A DNA stretch of 64,000 bases from contig DVKT01000032.1 of assembly GCA_018715885.1 (NCBI GenBank), positions 1 to 64,000 of the forward strand, given 5' to 3'. Source of the stretch: Caccoplasma intestinavium. GTDB taxonomy: Bacteria; Bacteroidota; Bacteroidia; Bacteroidales; UBA11471. The notes beneath the pieces were generated by a model, which was given only the letters and a program-made list of their open reading frames with translations, was not told where the DNA came from and did no database searches. Both the position numbers and the translations under genes were made by a program. This document shows positions 62,309 to 64,000 of this stretch, in pieces. The first letter of the stretch is position 1. The number at the start of each line of letters is the position of its first letter.

Positions 62309-62842
62309 CTATTCCGTAAATTCCGAGGCGTATTGCACAACGCCGTGTACTCCGTTTAAACTGTTTGGAGCCAGCTCTTTGACCATACAAAATTCGGGCG
62401 GGACGTCAAAAGGAAAACGTATATCGTAATCGATCGCTTTTTTGTAACCGAATCTCGGATAATAGTCTTTATGCCCGAGTAAGACAACCGAATGATAGCC
62501 TGCTGCTACGGCGCGATTGTGGGCCTCTTTTATCAAGGCGCTTCCTATTCCCCGGTTTTGGTATTCCGGCAAAACGGCGACCGGAGCTAATCCCAGTGAT
62601 AGTACCTTTTTCTCGGCCGATGCGATTTCGACTTTTGTCAGAAGGATATACCCTACAATTGTTCCGTTCTGCGTTTCGGCAACCAAAGAGAGTTCGGGAA
62701 TGAATGCGTCCGATCGGCGCAGACGTTCCACCAGAAGATGCTCTTTATGATCGCTCTCTTGCATATTTGCAAAAGCCGCTTTTATGAGATTGTGCACAGT
62801 GGTATAGTCCCGTTTCTCTTCTTGCCTGATTGTGATGCCCAT
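62309..62842 (-). CDS. GNAT family N-acetyltransferase (YhbS-like)
   Basis: 177 aa. One GNAT domain, with acetyl-CoA motif A LPEYQNRGIGSALI (about 93-106) and the YhbS-type HKDYYPRFGYKKA (about 124-136). The substrate is unknown; E. coli YhbS-like proteins act on tRNA-linked or protein substrates in some reports, which I do not extend here. It begins 19 nt after the double-GNAT gene, so it belongs to the same run of three acetyltransferases. Confidence 0.9.
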   Translation of the reverse strand: MGITIRQEEKRDYTTVHNLIKAAFANMQESDHKEHLLVERLRRSDAFIPELSLVAETQNGTIVGYILLTKVEIASAEKKVLSLGLAPVAVLPEYQNRGIGSALIKEAHNRAVAAGYHSVVLLGHKDYYPRFGYKKAIDYDIRFPFDVPPEFCMVKELAPNSLNGVHGVVQYASEFTE

Positions 62843-62861
62843 TTTATAAAAATACCCCCGG

Positions 62862-63764
62862 TTATGCGAGATGTTTTTCCATAAGAAAATTGCTCATATA
62901 TAATTTGTTGGCTTTTCGTCGTTGTGCCGATTTTACTTGAAAACCTTTACGCTCGAAAAACGGTCGGGCGGTGAGACTTACCTCCGATGTGAGGCTGTAT
63001 ATACCGTGCACACGGGCGTATCGTTCGATTTCGTTCAAGAGGAGTGTTGCAATATTTCGGCGTTGAAAATCTTTGTGTACGAACAAGGAGTGTAAATATC
63101 CGTCGTTGCGGAGCGATGCCATGCCTACGATGCGTTTGTCGCCATCGAGAGCCACGATGAAATACAGATTGGTGATAAGTTCTTCCAATCGCTCGGCAGT
63201 ACTGCACGAGGCCCAGTCTTCCACCTCCTCTTGGGTATAATCGCGACGATTTACGGCGAGTACGGTTTCTCTGAATAGTCTGTCTATTTCAGGAATATCA
63301 TCGACGGTAGCCGTGCGGAAAGTGTATGGAGTATATTGCAGGTGGAGTATGGGAAACGGCATACCTTGTCCGTCGGTATCGTCGCGGCTGATAATGGTAA
63401 AACCCTTATTCCGATAGAATGTAGCGGCTTTGACATTCTGCTCATTGACATCGACGTATTTCACATGGAGTTTTTCGAGTGCGAAGGAGATCAACTCTGT
63501 ACCGATACCGTGTCCGAAAAATTCAGGGGAGACAAAGAGCATCTCTATTTTGTTGTTTTCCACGCCCATAAAAGCCGATATTCGCTCTTCGACACAGGAA
63601 ACAATGAGCGTTTCTATTTGGGTGAGACCTTCTTTGACAAAAGGGATAAGTCGGTGAATATCCGATTCGGAGAGAAAGTGATGACTGGCTTGTACCGATT
63701 TTTCCCACAGCCGGGTCAATGTTTCGATAAGAACGGGAGTTCTTTCGGGAACGATGGTAATCAT
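62862..63764 (-). CDS. Two-domain GNAT family N-acetyltransferase
   Basis: 300 aa made of two GNAT domains: N-terminal (1-~148) with motif A VSPEFFGHGIGTELIS (about 78-93), and C-terminal (about 152-300) with VHKDFQRRNIATLLLNEIE. The N-terminal half resembles small Bacteroidetes/E. coli acetyltransferases of the YjaB type; the second may be a later fusion. Substrates unknown. Its start overlaps the stop of the upstream partial gene by 4 nt. Confidence 0.87.
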   Translation of the reverse strand: MITIVPERTPVLIETLTRLWEKSVQASHHFLSESDIHRLIPFVKEGLTQIETLIVSCVEERISAFMGVENNKIEMLFVSPEFFGHGIGTELISFALEKLHVKYVDVNEQNVKAATFYRNKGFTIISRDDTDGQGMPFPILHLQYTPYTFRTATVDDIPEIDRLFRETVLAVNRRDYTQEEVEDWASCSTAERLEELITNLYFIVALDGDKRIVGMASLRNDGYLHSLFVHKDFQRRNIATLLLNEIERYARVHGIYSLTSEVSLTARPFFERKGFQVKSAQRRKANKLYMSNFLMEKHLA

Positions 63765-64000
63765 AATATATCTTGTTTATAGTAAATCATATCTTCCAGT
63801 ACGACTCCGTCATCGATGATCGGGTGGTCGTAGTGTCGGGTGAAAAAACTTTCGACCCGATGAGAAAACGTAAATCCGCAATGTTCGTAAAATGCCCGGT
63901 GTCGCGGTGTTTCTCCCGTACCGACAATGATTTGACGGAATCTTCCTTTGTAATAGGAGAGGAGGAATGAGAGCAAAGCCTTTCCATATCCCTGACGATG
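63761..64000 (-). CDS. GNAT family N-acetyltransferase, C-terminal part (5' end outside window)
   Basis: The frame is open to the window edge. The 79 residues seen begin HRQGYGKALLSFLL, the acetyl-CoA-binding motif A of GNAT enzymes, followed by GETPRHRAFYEHCGFTFSHR, the usual motif B with the FYxxxGF pattern. The N-terminal strands are outside. The stop overlaps the next gene's start (ATGA), so it leads the three-gene acetyltransferase unit. Confidence 0.85.
   Translation of the reverse strand, partial: HRQGYGKALLSFLLSYYKGRFRQIIVGTGETPRHRAFYEHCGFTFSHRVESFFTRHYDHPIIDDGVVLEDMIYYKQDIL

Overview
The window is a 64 kb piece of a Bacteroidales chromosome with moderate GC. Evidence for this is the recurring TAnnTTTG promoter element (often with TTTG 19-21 nt upstream), a short primary sigma factor without region 1.1, a dipeptidyl peptidase III with the HECLGH motif, outer-membrane proteins with family-typical signal peptides, T9SS-like C-terminal domains and a xylB-xylA-xylE cluster. 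A Barnesiella/Coprobacter-like gut or oral bacterium would fit, but the genus cannot be fixed from the sequence alone. Most of the window is ordinary, densely packed core chromosome.

Layout. 1-3.1 kb: the 3' end of uvrB and a YgiQ radical SAM gene. 3.1-8.3 kb: a MATE exporter, two outer-membrane proteins and an ECF sigma gene with a promoter dyad. 8.6-12.6 kb: an nfeD-kdsB-M16-mgsA operon. 12.6-19.9 kb: an aldehyde dehydrogenase and a complete RND tripartite pump operon. 20-27.6 kb: an outer-membrane protein, then an envelope/housekeeping operon (M23-like, dxr, rseP, rlmI-like, DPP III). 27.9-29.1 kb: an OmpA-family protein. 29.3-35.7 kb: a leucine operon, leuA-leuC-leuD-(leuA paralogue)-leuB, preceded by a short open reading frame rich in Leu/Ile codons and an intrinsic terminator, which together look like a ribosome-mediated attenuator.

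35.9-43.3 kb is the accessory part. It starts with a three-gene cassette without signal peptides. The first protein joins phage tail-fibre-like modules to a probable clan GH-A glycosidase domain, the second is a small unknown protein, and the third is a leucine-rich-repeat protein. Two secreted BspA-like leucine-rich-repeat proteins follow, one with a recent internal 138-bp duplication; each is closed by a near-identical terminator.

43.3-49 kb: rpoD, htrA, yccF-like and yihY-like genes, and rnpB. Here and at 54.7 kb lie clusters of imperfect palindromic intergenic repeats of one family. Segments of these are near-identical in opposite orientation several kilobases apart. 49.4-53.9 kb: the xylose catabolic operon. 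54.2-59 kb: ridA, a secreted PCMD-like protein, folC and a split chromate-type transporter. 59.2 kb: tRNA-Ser(UGA). 59.6-64 kb: a free-methionine sulfoxide reductase, a GH28 polygalacturonase and three GNAT acetyltransferases, the last cut by the window edge.

The two most notable signals are the leu-operon attenuator, where a leader peptide, a candidate antiterminator and a terminator can all be read off directly, and the orphan tail-fibre/glycosidase/LRR cassette. The degenerate M23 and M16 proteins and the repeat family are secondary points.
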